Positions 1 to 5,890 of a stretch of DNA of 10,046 nucleotides are shown one piece after another. The first letter of the stretch is position 1, and every line of letters starts with the position of its first letter. The DNA is from Oscillospiraceae bacterium (GTDB lineage: Bacteria > Bacillota > Clostridia > Oscillospirales > Ruminococcaceae): assembly GCA_017472375.1 (NCBI GenBank), contig JAFUQL010000160.1:1-10046 (forward strand). Reading direction: 5' to 3'. The position numbers and the translations under genes were made by a program. Below the pieces are notes generated by a model. The model was not told where the DNA came from. It saw nothing but the letters and a program-made list of their open reading frames with translations, and searched no databases.

Positions 1-810
1 GGTGCACATCACGTCGGGGCGGCCGATCAGCTCCTCGGTGGGGAAGTCGGTGAAGTAGCCGGCCACCTTGCCGCTGTCCAGCGCATCGATCAGGGCGGGC
101 TGATCCACCAGCTCGCCGCGGGCGTAGTTCAGCAGGCGCACGCCGTCCTTCATGCTGGCGAAGGCGGCCGCATTCATAAAGCCCTTGGTCTGGGCGGTGG
201 CGGGCAGGTGCAGGGTGATGTAGTCACACTTGGTCAGCACCTCGCTCAGGTTCACGCAGTGGATGACCGAGCGGGACAGGTTCCACGCCGCGTCCACGCT
301 GATGTAGGGGTCGTAGCCGTAGACCTCCATGCCCAGATGCAGTGCATCGTTGGCCACCTTGACGCCGATGGCGCCCAGGCCGATGACACCCAGCTTCTTG
401 CCGTGCAGCTCGGGGCCGATGAACTGCTTCTTGCCCTTCTCCACCTCTTTGGAGATGTCCAGGCCCTTGCCCTTCAGGCCGCCCACCCAGTTGGCGGCGG
501 CGGGCAGGTTGCGGCTGCCCATGATGAGGGCGCCGATGGTCAGCTCGGCCACCGCGCCGGAGTTGGCGCCGGGGGTGTTGAACACCACGATGCCCTTTTC
601 GGAGCAGCGGTCCAGAGGAATGTTGTTCACGCCGGCGCCGGCGCGGGCGATGGCCAGCAGGCTGTCGGGCAGCTCCATCTCGTGCATGCTGGCGCTGCGC
701 ACCAGAATGGCATCGGGGCTGGCGCAGTCGTTCTCCACCTCGAAGTGCTTCTGGGACAGGCGGCCTAGGCCCACGGGGGCGATCTGATTCAGGGTCTTGA
801 TATAGTACAT
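1..810 (-). CDS. serA: D-3-phosphoglycerate dehydrogenase, C-terminal end cut by window edge
   Basis: This enzyme catalyses the NAD-dependent oxidation of 3-phosphoglycerate to 3-phosphohydroxypyruvate, the first committed step of serine synthesis in the cytoplasm. The 270 residues visible start MYYIKTLNQIAPVGL. They show the substrate-domain segment ARAGAGVNNIP, then NTPGANSGAVAELTIG, the Rossmann dinucleotide loop GLGAIG at residues 144-149, the catalytic-region arginine in NYARGELVD (R231), and a TDFPTEE segment near 255-260 where family members carry the second active-site residue. The C-terminus, where short SerA proteins carry an ACT domain, lies beyond position 1. The start at 810 is supported by AAGGAG about eight bases upstream on the minus strand. 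The gene lies 88 bases downstream of serC in the same direction, so the two form an operon supplying consecutive pathway steps. Identification is firm; the presence of an ACT domain is not visible. Confidence 0.95.
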   Translation of the reverse strand, partial: MYYIKTLNQIAPVGLGRLSQKHFEVENDCASPDAILVRSASMHEMELPDSLLAIARAGAGVNNIPLDRCSEKGIVVFNTPGANSGAVAELTIGALIMGSRNLPAAANWVGGLKGKGLDISKEVEKGKKQFIGPELHGKKLGVIGLGAIGVKVANDALHLGMEVYGYDPYISVDAAWNLSRSVIHCVNLSEVLTKCDYITLHLPATAQTKGFMNAAAFASMKDGVRLLNYARGELVDQPALIDALDSGKVAGYFTDFPTEELIGRPDVMCT

Positions 811-835
811 GGTCGAAACTCCTTGCATTTGCAGT

Positions 836-879
836 AAAAAGAGAAGGGGCCGGCGGCGGGATGTGCGGCCGGCTCCCTT
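836..879 (-). terminator. Terminator-like hairpin between serC and serA
   Basis: Reading the minus strand, arms 868-879 and 844-854 pair as a 6-bp GCCGGC stem plus a 5-bp AAGGG/CCCTT stem, with one bulged base and a 13-base loop. CTCTTTTT follows at 843-836. This looks like an intrinsic terminator placed after serC and about 26 bases before the serA start. I see no convincing separate serA promoter in the short gap, so partial readthrough or attenuation is more likely than full termination. Confidence 0.6.
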
Positions 880-898
880 GGGTCAGCGGTCAAACGGC

Positions 899-1981
899 TC
901 AGCCGTTGGTGCGGACGAATTCCTTCATAAAGTCCACCAGAGCATCCACGCCGGCGGCGGGCATGGCGTTGTAGATGGAGGCGCGCATGCCGCCCACCAG
1001 GCGGTGGCCCTTCAGGTTCACGAAGCCGGCCTTGGCAGCCTGCTCGCAGAACAGCTTATCCATCTCCTTGGAGGGGCTGGTGAAGGTCACGTTCATCAAG
1101 CTGCGGTAGGGCTTCTCCACGGGGTTGTGGAAAAAGTCCTGGCTGTCCAGATAATCATACAGCACCTTGGCCTTGGCCTCGTTCAGCTTCTGCATGTTCT
1201 CCAGGCCGCCGATGTCCTGCTCCAGCCACTTCATCACCAGGCCGGTCATGTAGATGCACCAGCAGTTGGGGGTGTTCAGCATGCTGTCCTTGGCCAGCAG
1301 CTTGGTGTAGTCCATCATGATGGGGGTCTTGGGGTCGGCATGGCCCAGCAGGTCCTCCCGCACGATGGCGATGGCCATGCCCGCGGGGGCGATGTTCTTC
1401 TGCACGCCGAAATAGATCACGCCGTACTTGTCCACGTCCACGGGGCGGCTCATGATGTTGCTGGACATATCCGCGATCAGGGGCACGCCGTCCACCTGGG
1501 GCACCTCGTTGAACACGCTGCCGAAGATGGTGTTGTTGTGGCAGATGTGGATGTAGCTGGCGTCGGGGCGGAACTCGGTGGAGGCGATGTCGGGGATGTA
1601 GGTGAAGTTGCGGTCCTCGCTGGAAGCGGCGATGCGGATGTCGCCGTACTTCGCAGCCTCCTTGGCGGCCACGCCGGAGAAGTTGCCGGTGACCATGTAA
1701 TCCGCCTTGCCGGTGGTCATGAAGTTCAGGGGCACCATGGAGAACTGCTGGTGGGCGCCGCCCTGGAAAAAGCCGATCTTATAGTTGGCGGGCACGTTCA
1801 GCACCCGGCGGATGGAGGCTTCGGTCTCCTGGATGATGGCTTCAAAGACAGGGGAGCGGTGACTCATCTCCATCACGGACTGACCGGATGAACCATATTC
1901 CATCAGCTCCGCCTGTGCAGTGCGCAGCACTGCCTCGGGCAGCATGGACGGACCCGCGCTGAAATTGTACACTCTTGCCAT
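899..1981 (-). CDS. serC: Phosphoserine aminotransferase
   Basis: This PLP enzyme converts 3-phosphohydroxypyruvate and glutamate to 3-phosphoserine and 2-oxoglutarate, the second step of serine synthesis. The 360-residue length matches the family (about 360). Visible hallmarks are the N-terminal RVYNFSAGPSMLP, the QGGAHQQFSMVPLN segment, the cofactor lysine K195 in FGVQKNIAPAG, NVTF, and the C-terminal MRASIYNA segment. The frame stays open upstream, which would give a 462-residue protein. The start at 1981 is preferred because an ideal AGGAGG lies at 1991-1996, nine bases away, and the family N-terminus begins exactly here. The promoter at 2106-2135 lies inside the hypothetical extension, which argues against it. 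serA follows on the same strand, so both early serine-pathway enzymes are co-transcribed. Confidence 0.97.
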   Translation of the reverse strand: MARVYNFSAGPSMLPEAVLRTAQAELMEYGSSGQSVMEMSHRSPVFEAIIQETEASIRRVLNVPANYKIGFFQGGAHQQFSMVPLNFMTTGKADYMVTGNFSGVAAKEAAKYGDIRIAASSEDRNFTYIPDIASTEFRPDASYIHICHNNTIFGSVFNEVPQVDGVPLIADMSSNIMSRPVDVDKYGVIYFGVQKNIAPAGMAIAIVREDLLGHADPKTPIMMDYTKLLAKDSMLNTPNCWCIYMTGLVMKWLEQDIGGLENMQKLNEAKAKVLYDYLDSQDFFHNPVEKPYRSLMNVTFTSPSKEMDKLFCEQAAKAGFVNLKGHRLVGGMRASIYNAMPAAGVDALVDFMKEFVRTNG

Positions 1982-2100
1982 TGTTGTTTTCCTCCTGTCG
2001 GGCGGGGCCGTGTGCTTTGGGCCCGCGCCGTGCTTCAAAGGCCGCTGCGGGGTGATTTTGGCGGCGGCCGGGGCGCACCCCATCAAAAAGAGAGTGCGCC
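1982..2100 (-). promoter_or_regulatory. serC 5' leader with stem-loops
   Basis: The predicted transcript begins near 2099-2100, giving a leader of about 118 bases. Arms 2094-2100 and 2072-2078 (GGCGCAC/GTGCGCC) form a 7-bp stem almost at the 5' end of the RNA. Further in, GGCCGC and GCGGCC arms can pair across about 18 bases. No U-tract follows either stem, and I recognise no known riboswitch class. The 5'-terminal stem could simply protect the mRNA, or the leader could be regulatory. Together with 2136-2285 this fills the 304-base gap between serC and the divergent gene. Confidence 0.4.
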
Positions 2101-2105
2101 TTAAC

Positions 2106-2135
2106 ATTATAAACGAAAGGGGCGGACGGTGACAA
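2106..2135 (-). promoter_or_regulatory. Promoter of serC-serA
   Basis: On the minus strand a TTGTCA -35 (2135-2130) is separated by 18 bases from a perfect TATAAT -10 (2111-2106). This is a good housekeeping sigma match on the strand and at the distance expected for serC. It places the transcription start near 2099. Confidence 0.8.
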
Positions 2136-2222
2136 TGGTGCCTTCCACAAAAATCGAACTCTTTGAACGGCCCGGCGGCGCAAATCTCACAAATGTGTGC
2201 GCTCCGCGGACAATCTGCCGCG

Positions 2223-2251
2223 ATGACAAACCGCCCGAAACGTGGTACACT
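2223..2251 (+). promoter_or_regulatory. Promoter of the unassigned gene at 2286
   Basis: ATGACA (2223-2228, five of six to TTGACA) lies 17 bases from TACACT (2246-2251), and a TG at 2243-2244 makes an extended -10. The predicted start near 2258 leaves a leader of under 30 bases. It is divergent from the serC promoter, with the two -35 boxes about 88 bases apart, so a regulator bound between them could affect both. No clear shared operator was seen. Confidence 0.65.
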
Positions 2252-2285
2252 GAATATCAGATCATCAGGAAAGCGAGAGACATCC

Positions 2286-3782
2286 ATGCGGCACGTTCAG
2301 GCCTTTTATTACAACGGTGAATATTACGCCCTGCCCGAGGGGGCCGAGTGGGAGCCCTTCCGCCGCTCCTTTGAGCAGCGGGGCGAGAGCCGGCATCTGC
2401 TGCGGATGGACCGGGTCCACTGCCTGCCTCCCTGGTTCGTGGAGGAGGAGTGTACCCTCACCGAACTGTACATTGAGGAGCCGGAGCATATGTTCCCGAC
2501 GGCGGCTGAGCTGATGAGCCGTGACGAGTACGACGACCGCCTTCATGAGCTGGTGAAGGCGACATGCCCCGGCTGCAAGCGGTTCGGGGGCAACGCAGAC
2601 GACCTGACCGGCCACCACGAGGAGATGCCGCTGGACGGTACCTGCATCCTGCGGGAGGACGACCCGTCTTACTGCTTCCGGGCCGGGGTGCACAGCGCAT
2701 GGCTCAAGCTGGTGAAGGTGGAGGACAACCTGCGCCGCATGATCGACCTGGGCGGCTATGAGGCCGCGGAGGACTGCATCCGGGAGGCGGTGAGGCCCCA
2801 CTTTGGCCCGCTGGCCGGCTGCATGATCGCGGTGGAGAAGGTGGGCGAGCGGTATGCGCTGATGTTCAGCGGGCAGGGCAGCAGCGTGCTGCGGCTGTAC
2901 ATGGACTTCATCGTCCGCATGGCCCCCGAGGAGTTCACCGCCCACTGGGATGTATACAGCTATCTGCCCCGGGGGGTGTATCAGTACCGGCCTGCGACCT
3001 GCGACATCCGTGAGGCTCCGCCCCAGGTGAAGGTGACCCGAGACCTGTACGACCGCCCCCGCCTGGAGGTGACCCTGCTGGTGCAGCCGTCCGGGGCGGA
3101 GGGGGCCGCCCCCCACGCCGAGGCCTACCGCTGGGCCTGCCACCTGATCGGTGAGGACCGGATGCTGGCGGCGGTGGTGAGCCTTTCCTATCAGGACAAG
3201 CGCAGCGAGGGCTTTGCCCCCATGCAGCTTCTGGTGGACGAGGTGGACTGCCTGCTGGCCGAGCTGGGCATCGACGGCGATGCCGAGGAGAGCTACCAGG
3301 TGCGGTATATGCCCCGCACCCGCAAGGGCCGGCTCCTGCGGGGCGGCTCCGGCCAGACGGTGGTGACCCGCAGCCTGGAGATCAGCAACCTGCTGGTGAT
3401 GAACAAGCCCAACGACCTGCTGGAGCACCTCACCGAGGATATGAACACCCCGCTGATGACCATCGCGCTGGATCTGCCCGCCGAGGCCGAGGATTTCGGC
3501 GCGGAGTGCAGCTGGCTGCTGAACACCCTGGCGGCGCCCCTCACCGAGACCGACTGCGGCAAGCTGGCGGGCTACGCCATCGGCGGCGAGCGGATGTATC
3601 TGGATCTGATCCTGACCCACCGCAAGCAGGGGCTGATGCACCTGCGGGAGCTTGCGCCCATTCTGATGGCGTACAACGCGCAGATCGGCATCCGTGCCCC
3701 CGGCGGGCAGTACAGCTGGCACCGGGGCGACTGGGCCATGACCCCCATGGACGGCCCCATGCCGGCAGACCGGCCCCAGTGA
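2286..3782 (+). CDS. Unassigned 498-residue protein
   Basis: I do not recognise this family. The frame is open from 2163, but the promoter at 2223-2251 lies inside that stretch, so the ATG at 2286 is preferred (MRHVQAFYYNGEYYALPEG). Its Shine-Dalgarno is weak (GAGAGA about five bases upstream, AGGA further out). The predicted protein is acidic and soluble, with no signal peptide or membrane segment. Residues 94-97 form CPGC, followed by HH at 110-111 and C120, a possible metal site. The rest mixes acidic helical stretches and beta-like segments, with no nucleotide-binding or catalytic motif I can name. Codon use matches the neighbouring genes and the frame is long, so it is a real gene. It is monocistronic: own promoter, then a strong terminator at 3800. 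Regulatory or binding functions are possible but unsupported. Confidence 0.85.
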   Translation: MRHVQAFYYNGEYYALPEGAEWEPFRRSFEQRGESRHLLRMDRVHCLPPWFVEEECTLTELYIEEPEHMFPTAAELMSRDEYDDRLHELVKATCPGCKRFGGNADDLTGHHEEMPLDGTCILREDDPSYCFRAGVHSAWLKLVKVEDNLRRMIDLGGYEAAEDCIREAVRPHFGPLAGCMIAVEKVGERYALMFSGQGSSVLRLYMDFIVRMAPEEFTAHWDVYSYLPRGVYQYRPATCDIREAPPQVKVTRDLYDRPRLEVTLLVQPSGAEGAAPHAEAYRWACHLIGEDRMLAAVVSLSYQDKRSEGFAPMQLLVDEVDCLLAELGIDGDAEESYQVRYMPRTRKGRLLRGGSGQTVVTRSLEISNLLVMNKPNDLLEHLTEDMNTPLMTIALDLPAEAEDFGAECSWLLNTLAAPLTETDCGKLAGYAIGGERMYLDLILTHRKQGLMHLRELAPILMAYNAQIGIRAPGGQYSWHRGDWAMTPMDGPMPADRPQ

Positions 3783-3799
3783 TCGTGAGAAAACAGCGG

Positions 3800-3837
3800 G
3801 CCGCCCGGGCGTTGACCACCCGGGCGGCTTTTGTTAT
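3800..3837 (+). terminator. Intrinsic terminator after the unassigned gene
   Basis: A perfect 10-bp stem GCCGCCCGGG/CCCGGGCGGC (3800-3809 with 3819-3828) encloses a 9-base loop and is followed by TTTTGTTAT. It begins 17 bases after the stop codon and is a textbook Rho-independent terminator. Confidence 0.9.
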
Positions 3838-3840
3838 AGT
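3812..3840 (+). promoter_or_regulatory. Promoter of the EFR1 ferredoxin gene, overlapping the terminator
   Basis: TTGACC (3812-3817, five of six) is separated by 17 bases from TATAGT (3835-3840, five of six). The -35 box lies in the loop of the upstream terminator and the -10 box at the end of its U-tract. The predicted start is near 3847, giving a leader of about 80 bases before the ATG at 3927. Confidence 0.6.
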
Positions 3841-3859
3841 TATAGAAACAGAAACCAGA

Positions 3860-3894
3860 GGGCGGCCTGTCCGGCACGCCCCGGCGGGCCGCCC
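3860..3894 (+). promoter_or_regulatory. Stem-loop in the ferredoxin gene leader
   Basis: Arms GGGCGGCC (3860-3867) and GGCCGCCC (3887-3894) form an 8-bp GC stem with a 19-base loop that can pair further inside. It sits just after the predicted transcript start and ends 16 bases before the ribosome site (AAGGAG, 3911-3916). There is no U-tract, so it is not a terminator; a 5'-end stabiliser is likely. Confidence 0.45.
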
Positions 3895-3926
3895 TGCCCG
3901 CGTTTAAGAAAAGGAGACTGAACGCC

Positions 3927-4751
3927 ATGAAGATCGCACGCATCCGTGAAGTGTACTGGAGTGCCACCGACACCACCAAGACGGTGGTACATACCATTGC
4001 TGCACACATCGCGCAGGCCCTGCAGCTGCCCCTGAGCACCGACGACTGGACCCTGCCCGCTGCCCGGGAGAACACCCTGACCTTTGCCGCCGACGAGCTG
4101 GTCATCTTTGGCACCCCGGTGTACGCCGGCCGTGTGCCCAATGTGCTGATGCCCTATGTGCGGGACAAGGTGGTGGGCAACGGTGCGCTGGCCGTGCCGG
4201 TGGTGCTGTACGGCAACCGCAACTTTGACGATGGCCTGATCGAGCTGCGCAACCTGCTGGAGGCCAACGGCCTGCACACCATCGCCGCCGGCGCCTTTAT
4301 CGGCGAGCACTCCTTCTCCTACATCCTGGGCAAGGGCCGCCCCGATGCGGATGACCTGGCCAAGGCCCATGAGCTGGCCGAGCTGACCCTGGCCCGGCTG
4401 GAGAAGCTGGACACCGCCCCTACCGCCCCGGTGGAGGTGAAGGGCTGTGATCCCATCCGTCCCTACTACACCCCCCGCGACCGCGCCGGCAACCCGGTGA
4501 ACATCCTGAAGGTGAAGCCCAAGTTCGACCTGGACAAGTGCACCAACTGCGGCCTGTGCGCCCAGGTGTGTCCCATGGGCTCCATCGTGCCCGGCAAGGT
4601 GGGTGAGTTCAGCGGCATCTGCATCAAGTGCTGCGCCTGCTACAAGAAGTGCCCCACCCAGGCGGTGTACTTCGACGACGCCGGCTACCTGTACCACCAG
4701 CATGAGCTGGAGGAGGGCTACGCCCGCCGCGCTGAGCCGGAGATCTTCTGA
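3927..4751 (+). CDS. EFR1-type flavodoxin/ferredoxin fusion protein
   Basis: This is a predicted cytoplasmic electron-transfer protein of 274 residues, the usual size of EFR1-type ferredoxins. The N-terminal half (about 1-165) is a flavodoxin-like domain with a phosphate-loop-like YWSATDTTKT at 10-19 and TPVYAGRVPNVLMPYV around residues 61-76. A linker leads to a bacterial-type double 4Fe-4S ferredoxin: cysteines 205, 208, 211, 215 (CTNCGLCAQVCP) and 232, 235, 238, 242 (CIKCCACYKKCP). Both clusters are complete. The start is set by AAGGAG ten bases upstream. The gene stands alone between its own promoter and a terminator, so the redox partner is not suggested by context. Family members are common in anaerobic Clostridia; the substrate or partner is generally not known. 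I am sure of the domains, not of the physiological role. Confidence 0.92.
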   Translation: MKIARIREVYWSATDTTKTVVHTIAAHIAQALQLPLSTDDWTLPAARENTLTFAADELVIFGTPVYAGRVPNVLMPYVRDKVVGNGALAVPVVLYGNRNFDDGLIELRNLLEANGLHTIAAGAFIGEHSFSYILGKGRPDADDLAKAHELAELTLARLEKLDTAPTAPVEVKGCDPIRPYYTPRDRAGNPVNILKVKPKFDLDKCTNCGLCAQVCPMGSIVPGKVGEFSGICIKCCACYKKCPTQAVYFDDAGYLYHQHELEEGYARRAEPEIF

Positions 4752-4780
4752 GCCCTGCTGAAGCACGAGAAGCCTGAAAT

Positions 4781-4816
4781 AAAAACATCCCCCGCCGCCG
4801 GCGGGGGATGTTTTTT
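4781..4816. terminator. Bidirectional terminator between convergent genes
   Basis: Arms 4786-4796 and 4800-4810 pair perfectly over 11 bases with a 3-base loop, flanked by A5 at 4781-4785 and T6 at 4811-4816. It can therefore terminate the ferredoxin gene rightward and the hydrolase gene leftward; each stop codon lies within about 30 bases. Confidence 0.95.
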
Positions 4817-4836
4817 GTTTGTTTATGTGCGAGCTC

Positions 4837-5487
4837 TCACCGCACCAGCTCTGCGGCGGCCGCAGCCAGTGCGGCGTGGCCGGCGGCGGTCAGGTGCATC
4901 CCGTCGATGGGGGTGTATTCCACCCCGGGCACGGTGTTTGCATCAAAGAAGCGCACGCCGGCTTTGCCGTCCAGCGCCTTGCACAGTTCAGCGGCCAGCG
5001 CGGCGGAGCGCTCGTCGCAGCCGGGGCCCATCTCGCCGTAAAAGATACCCTCGGCGTAGCCCGGGTGGATGGGCTTCGGGCAGATCACCAGCACATCGGG
5101 CCGATCCCGCCACGCGGGCGTGACCAGCGCCTTGTCCGCCAGCCGGGCGATGCCCTTGGCCATGCAGTAGGCATTGCAGCCGAACCGGGCCTTGGAATCG
5201 TTGGTGCCCAGCATGATCACAAGGGTGTCCAGCGGGGCGTGGCTCATCATGCAGGGATTCAGATAGGCAAGGCCGCACAGCCCCTCGGTGAGGGGATCGT
5301 CGAACACAGCGGTGCGCCCAGGCAGGCCCTCCTCGATCACCGCATACCCCTCGCCCAGCAGATGTGCCAGCCGGCCGGGCCAGCGCACGGTGCGGGGAAA
5401 GCGGCCGTCCCGCTCGGTGTTGTAGCCGTAGGTGTTGGAATCGCCGAAGATGAGGATGCGTTTCTCGGTGTTGTCGTCAAACCACAT
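4837..5487 (-). CDS. SGNH/GDSL-family esterase or acyltransferase
   Basis: This is a 216-residue serine hydrolase of the SGNH superfamily, probably acting on carboxylic esters. Block I is FGDSNTYG with nucleophile S17, block II gives G54 in EEGLPGRT, block III is GTND at 94-97, and block V is DGMH with D195 and H198 completing the triad. The order and spacing, including the VRWPGRLAHLLG, EEGLPGRT and IMLGTNDSKA segments, resemble the arylesterase/MsAcT acyltransferase group as I remember it. No signal peptide is seen, so it should be cytoplasmic. The start at 5487 has GGAGGG seven bases upstream. It is convergent with the ferredoxin gene and divergent from the sugar-importer operon. De-acetylation of an imported sugar is possible but is only inferred from position. 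Confidence 0.9.
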   Translation of the reverse strand: MWFDDNTEKRILIFGDSNTYGYNTERDGRFPRTVRWPGRLAHLLGEGYAVIEEGLPGRTAVFDDPLTEGLCGLAYLNPCMMSHAPLDTLVIMLGTNDSKARFGCNAYCMAKGIARLADKALVTPAWRDRPDVLVICPKPIHPGYAEGIFYGEMGPGCDERSAALAAELCKALDGKAGVRFFDANTVPGVEYTPIDGMHLTAAGHAALAAAAAELVR

Positions 5488-5597
5488 GGCGTGTCCCTCC
5501 GCAATTCACTCAAACTGAGAACAAAAATCAACGCAAAAACGAATTTTGAAAAAGATTTCAGGGAAAAAAGCGAAAAACTTTCAAAACTTGTACAAAT

Positions 5598-5640
5598 CGG
5601 CTCCCGGGTGCGGATGAAACAAGGTCCCGCCCGGGAGCCG
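5598..5640 (-). repeat. 11-bp perfect inverted repeat in the hydrolase leader
   Basis: CGGCTCCCGGG (5598-5608) and its exact complement (5630-5640) enclose a 21-base loop. On the minus strand it would fold just after the predicted transcript start near 5646 and is followed by ATTTGT and later T-rich sequence, not a clean U-tract. It could be a leader structure, or the tail of a rightward signal; no gene ends here. Confidence 0.5.
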
Positions 5641-5652
5641 TCCCTCAAACGG

Positions 5653-5681
5653 ATTATAGAAGATTTGGTGCAGAAATACAC
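5653..5681 (-). promoter_or_regulatory. Possible promoter of the hydrolase gene
   Basis: A perfect TATAAT lies on the minus strand at 5658-5653, with a weak GTGTAT -35 (5681-5676, three of six) 17 bases away. The start would be near 5646, about 159 bases before the hydrolase ATG. The weak -35 suggests activator help or a different start. Confidence 0.45.
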
Positions 5682-5707
5682 TAAATTTAACTAAAAAATG
5701 GAAGCTA

Positions 5708-5722
5708 TGTGCGGAATGCACA
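5708..5722. promoter_or_regulatory. Candidate operator TGTGC-N5-GCACA
   Basis: Perfect 5-base arms (5708-5712 and 5718-5722) surround GGAAT. The site lies between the two divergent promoters, about 34 bases upstream of the operon -35 box, a typical place for an activator or repressor dimer. The binding protein is not identifiable from the window. Confidence 0.35.
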
Positions 5723-5755
5723 GAAACGGCTTGCAAAATTCGCCCAAAGTAATAA

Positions 5756-5784
5756 TTGAAAAAATTTTTCACAGGTGGTATGAT
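5756..5784 (+). promoter_or_regulatory. Promoter of the sugar-import operon
   Basis: TTGAAA (5756-5761) lies 17 bases from TATGAT (5779-5784), with TG at 5776-5777 giving an extended -10. The predicted start near 5791 leaves a leader of about 100 bases before the binding-protein gene. A 15-base palindrome with 7-base arms, TGAAAAA-A-TTTTTCA (5757-5771), covers the -35 and spacer and could be a repressor site. Confidence 0.75.
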
Positions 5785-5890
5785 GAAGCCATAAGAGCGC
5801 AGTCCGCCTATGGGCTGCAAAAAATGGCGGGCATCCGTTCACCCCTGGGCGGGCGGCGGCCTGCTGAAACAATCTTAGGAGGAAACACAC

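Larger units (their letters stand above)
5488..5890. other. AT-rich divergent intergenic region
   Basis: This 403-base gap contains no credible gene. From left to right it holds: the hydrolase leader, rich in T on the minus strand (5501-5597); a GC hairpin (5598-5640); a leftward -10 box (5653-5658); an inverted repeat (5708-5722); the rightward operon promoter (5756-5784) overlapping an A/T palindrome; a small leader hairpin GCAGTCC/GGGCTGC (5799-5805 with 5812-5818, one G-U pair); and the AGGAGG of the binding-protein gene (5877-5882). Its AT content contrasts sharply with the coding regions. Confidence 0.7.

Noticed and set aside
208..1891. Long plus-strand open frames opposite serA and serC (208-768, 809-1891)
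   Set aside because: They are antisense shadows of two firmly identified genes in GC-rich DNA, with His/Val/Ala-rich low-complexity translations and no ribosome sites.
2163..2285. Upstream start of the unassigned gene at a TTG at 2163
   Set aside because: A good extended -10 promoter at 2223-2251 would start transcription downstream of that codon, and no ribosome site precedes it.
1982..2287. N-terminal extension of SerC to 462 residues
   Set aside because: The family N-terminus begins at 1981 with an ideal ribosome site, and the promoter lies inside the extension.
2265..3722. 485-residue minus-strand open frame opposite the unassigned gene
   Set aside because: Its composition is His/Gln/Ala/Leu-rich without motifs, and the plus-strand gene has the promoter, terminator and normal codon use.
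5615..5646. Resemblance to a T-box antiterminator (AACAAGG ... CGTCCCT)
   Set aside because: The UGGN bulge that pairs with the tRNA acceptor end is absent, and the downstream operon encodes sugar transport, not amino acid or tRNA functions.
5725..5745. Possible catabolite-repression (cre) site near the operon promoter
   Set aside because: TGCAAAATTCGCCCA matches the cre consensus poorly and lacks the central CG dyad symmetry.
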